This document shows, piece after piece, positions 60,964 to 64,000 of a stretch of 64,000 nucleotides of DNA. The stretch comes from Diabrotica undecimpunctata (Eukaryota > Arthropoda > Insecta > Coleoptera > Chrysomelidae): positions 79,650,389 to 79,714,388 of the forward strand of contig NC_092808.1 in the NCBI RefSeq assembly GCF_040954645.1. The letters are read 5' to 3'. The notes beneath the pieces were generated by a model. The model ran no database searches, was not told the DNA's origin, and saw only the letters and a list, made by a program, of their open reading frames with translations. Position 1 is the stretch's first letter, and every line of letters begins with the position of its first letter. Both the position numbers and the translations under genes were made by a program.

Positions 60964-61943
60964 ATATAATATAAATTAATATATTGTTATGATTTGCTTT
61001 AAGGTATATTTTTACATTTTATGAGATATCTCTACTTGAGCTTACTTTTACAAAACAAAATTATTTTAATACGATATCTCAGGGCTCTTTTACTATTTAA
61101 CAAAAAACGTGGCTTCAAAGTAGTTTTTATAGTTGCCTTTGAGGAAAGAGTAGACAAAAGAAAAATAAATTTACAAAAAAAAAACTATGTAATTATAAAG
61201 CAAGTGTTATATATTTTCACAATAAATCAAGTATTATAATAACAAAAATTATAAAATAATAATAAAAATTAATACACGATAATCATAATAATAAAAAATC
61301 AAGCATCCATCAGATCATTCACCCAAAATTATTTATAAAAACTTAAATAAACTTATACCCAAATCAATATCCTCTTATTTTATTTTTTCATTTACTTTTT
61401 TACTGGTGACTCAAAAATTTTATATTTACTTTCATTTTCAATTGAGAAAACCAAACAATTAAAAACAAATTATCCTAATCTAAATGGATAGTCGTGGTTG
61501 ATAGTTTTTGTTAACTAAAAGACTTCACCTTATTGTCCTTTGATTGTTACCTGTCGACCTTGCTCGTACTTCCCAGATTCTTCAAATATCTCTCTCCTTT
61601 GCCTATCGTTTTCGATAAAACAATTCTACCACTGCATTAATCTTTGCCCAATCCCTCACTTAAGCTACTAACTCCAGGAACAATTTCTACCAATGAAATT
61701 TGAATGTCACAAAAAACCCACTGCTACCAAAATCTCATCAATCAACATTTCTTAATAAAAGGTCTTAAATATTTGTTCAATTTCCAAGAAAAAAAGGTAA
61801 GTAAATATCTGTCTAAACAAATTTACTAATCGTATGGCTTAGAAAAATAAAAAATAGGTTTTCAGAACATTATTTCATTTAAAACAACGAACAACAGTCG
61901 TGAAAATAAACAAAAATATGTTATGCCAATGTTGGAACACTGT
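60964..61943. other. AT-rich stretch, no gene seen
   Basis: Extremely AT-rich. A 72-codon ORF at 61021-61239 has no recognisable feature. Confidence 0.4.
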
Positions 61944-63400
61944 CATCATCATCATTCAATCTTCGCTTATCCACTGCTGGGCATAGATCTCCATCATAAT
62001 TTTTTATTTGTTTCGATATTGTGCCTCTTGCATCCAATTTCTATGGCAACATTGTAAATCGACAGTCCAACGACCGCAAGGACCGGCCATAATCCGTTTT
62101 CAGCCACTTTTAAGGCATCTGTCAGTCACTATTTGATCGACTCCAGTGGACTTACTGTTTTTCATTTTTTGCACTAACCTTCGAACTTCATTTACTGTCA
62201 TATCCTGTAAAATTTCAGATCTTTGATTAATTATCTTTGGTAATGATCCACTCCAGATACATGGCTGTTCTTTGTATAGTTGCTCATACAAACTCTATAT
62301 GTTAATAATTTTTTATCTCGATCCTTAATTATTTGCTCCTATTTATTTCTTAATTTGTGGTTTATTTTTTCTTCCACTGGACATGTTCTGTCTGAGTACT
62401 TTCAAGCTTTTGTTTTCTTCCATTACTCTAGTTATTTTCATCATTTGGTGTCGTCTCAGATCCTTTCCAAGCTAATTATTTTCTTGTTTAAGATTCTTAG
62501 TTAATTTTTTGTCATAATCTTGATTTTTCCTGTTTTCTTCTTTCCTCTAGTGTTTTGTGCTGTGGCTTAATTTTTTCTATTTGTTTTAAGGACGAGGGCC
62601 GTATTTCTTTTTAGCTTCTTAGTCATGAGTAGCCAAACTAGTCTTAATGTTTTCTTCATTAATCTATGGTCACTCCTTGTTCACAATTTATTCAAAACTG
62701 TTACATCCTGAATCCTGAATCCTAAAATCTTTTCGAGATCTGATATTATAAAATTGATGTCATTTTTTGTCCTTTATTTCGGACTCTTCCATGCTTACTT
62801 ACGTTGGTGTTTTTTTCTGACGAATAAGTTCATCACAAAGAAAATATCCTAATGTAAAAAGTTTAGAAGCCTATAACCTTTCTCATTTCTCTCACCAAAT
62901 CCAAAGTTTCCAAATCTCCAATTATCTTTGTATAATAGTTTTTTTTTAAGTTTGTATAGCTGCTTTGATATCTTCATAAAATTAATCAACTGCATCATCT
63001 GAGTGGCTCGTAGTCGGTGCGTAAGTATGGTGCAGTATAATTTTAAATTTGTATCTTGTTGGTGCGTAACCTGGATTTAATTGAATAATAAAATAAATGA
63101 CTCTGGTACAAATCCTTTTTAGTATAATTATATTTACTGTCCATTTTTTTGGATTAAAAAACCAACTCTTCCGACATTTTCTGAAATAAAACATATTTCC
63201 AGACAAATTAAATATTATTTGCCCTTTTCCTCAACGCCTTACTTCGCTTATACCGACTGTATCCCATTTTAGTACTTCCTCCAGTTCTATGATAGATACT
63301 TCTGTTGATAGAGTTTGTTCGTTATAGGCACATATAGGCATTTGTCATTTGTTATGGTGACCTTGTTTCTTCCGGCCATTCTTAGCACCCTCTGCTCCAA
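61944..63400 (-). pseudogene. RTE-type LINE with RT domain deleted
   Basis: Minus strand in order: VLKWDTVGISEVRR (start of APE endonuclease) near 63270-63230, then YKFKIILHHTYAPTTSHSDD and QFYEDIKAAI near 63050-62950 (YAPT motif), a decayed linker, then LYKEQPCIWSGSLPKIINQR and MTVNEVRRLVQKMKNSKSTG near 62280-62140 (region just before RT). This is joined at about 62095 to CGRWTVDLQCCHRNWMQEAQ, the extreme C-terminus known from the copy at 59.5 kb, ending with gatgatgatgatga. The whole RT catalytic domain is absent. A ~30-bp extra segment sits in the tail relative to the 59.5-kb copy. Confidence 0.75.
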
Positions 63401-64000
63401 CTCTGTTCTAACTGCTACCTTGGTCAAGGAAATTGAAACCGCGACCCATCTACCCTCGAAAACCAAATAGCCATTTGGGGTCGGAAGAAACAAGCGTTAG
63501 CCAAGAGACGCTGATGAAAAAGAATAAAAACATTTCACTTTAGACATGTTGAGAAAGAGTGAAATATGAAGGTCCTTATGATCTGCCAGGTGCGTTTCAT
63601 AAGCGTTTGAGTATTGATATACTTTGAGTTTCCGCTTATACCTCGGGTTGATGACTGCAGACTGTATGGCTCGCCTAGCATGCTATAGCATGAAAGATAG
63701 GGCGCACGGAGGACATGAATAGGGCAATGGGATGGCGCGTGGAGGATAGGCTGACAATATTGTCAGGGTATGGAGTATTGTCATATTGAGTGATATATGT
63801 AGTAAATATTAAACATGTAATAATATACTTGGAAAATAAATTGTAACATCGATTTATAAATGTACAATACAGAAATAATATTTAAAACAATAGAATATCC
63901 GATAAAGTTCCGATCATGGTGACATAATAGTACGGTAGTATCATAATAGTACCTACAATTGCATTATATTTTTATAAAATTGTTTAAACCTATAAAATTT
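63401..64000. other. Mixed stretch with a 16-bp perfect palindrome, no gene seen
   Basis: GC-richer patch around 63640-63780. CTGACAATATTGTCAG at 63751-63766 is a perfect palindrome, and tagcatgcta is another near 63678-63687. No protein recognised. Confidence 0.5.

Overview
This window reads as AT-rich, non-coding insect (at least arthropod) chromosomal DNA that has filled up with transposable elements. The evidence is the mix of decayed families: RTE-, Jockey- and I-type non-LTR retrotransposons (LINEs), piggyBac, pogo/Tigger, Tc1/mariner and P/THAP-type DNA transposons, long (TA)n microsatellites and short degenerate satellites. A beetle-like genome is a guess from the family mix, not something I can prove. 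I find no host gene, tRNA, rRNA or CRISPR array that I can defend. Almost every readable protein is a broken transposon protein.

Layout. 0-7 kb: a minus-strand LINE tail (1-780), a ~138-bp degenerate tandem repeat (787-1860), a decayed DUF7869-like transposon protein (5340-6256) and a Tc1 scrap. 11.16-12.94 kb: a Tc1-like element with both terminal inverted repeats (TIRs), TA duplications and a twice-frameshifted transposase. 17-31 kb: a field of short LINE pieces on both strands with four long (TA)n tracts. 33.8-39.0 kb: a long minus-strand I/Jockey-type LINE whose ORF1 was split by another LINE (37,786-38,772, 9-bp target duplication). 39.07-40.54 kb: a P-element-like element with a THAP domain, matching ends and an 8-bp target duplication, its transposase centre missing. 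41.4-46.1 kb: two more LINE remnants and several local repeats. 47.0-48.9 kb: a piggyBac-like gene interrupted by a LINE 3' scrap. 49.7-56.5 kb: the densest cluster, an RTE-type LINE split by a long-TIR element that itself contains a nearly complete Tigger-type element, followed directly by a complete-length piggyBac element bounded by TTAA. 58.6-63.4 kb: a 277-bp tandem repeat, a LINE lying between two (TA)n tracts, a 651-bp element with ~118-bp inverted repeats and no transposase, and a LINE that has lost its reverse transcriptase (RT) domain.

The genes do not form a pathway. The useful content is the insertion history: several insertions can be placed in order because target duplications and restored reading frames are visible. 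All transposases have stops, frameshifts or lost catalytic residues, so no element looks autonomous. All protein family calls come from reading motifs by eye; no database search was run.
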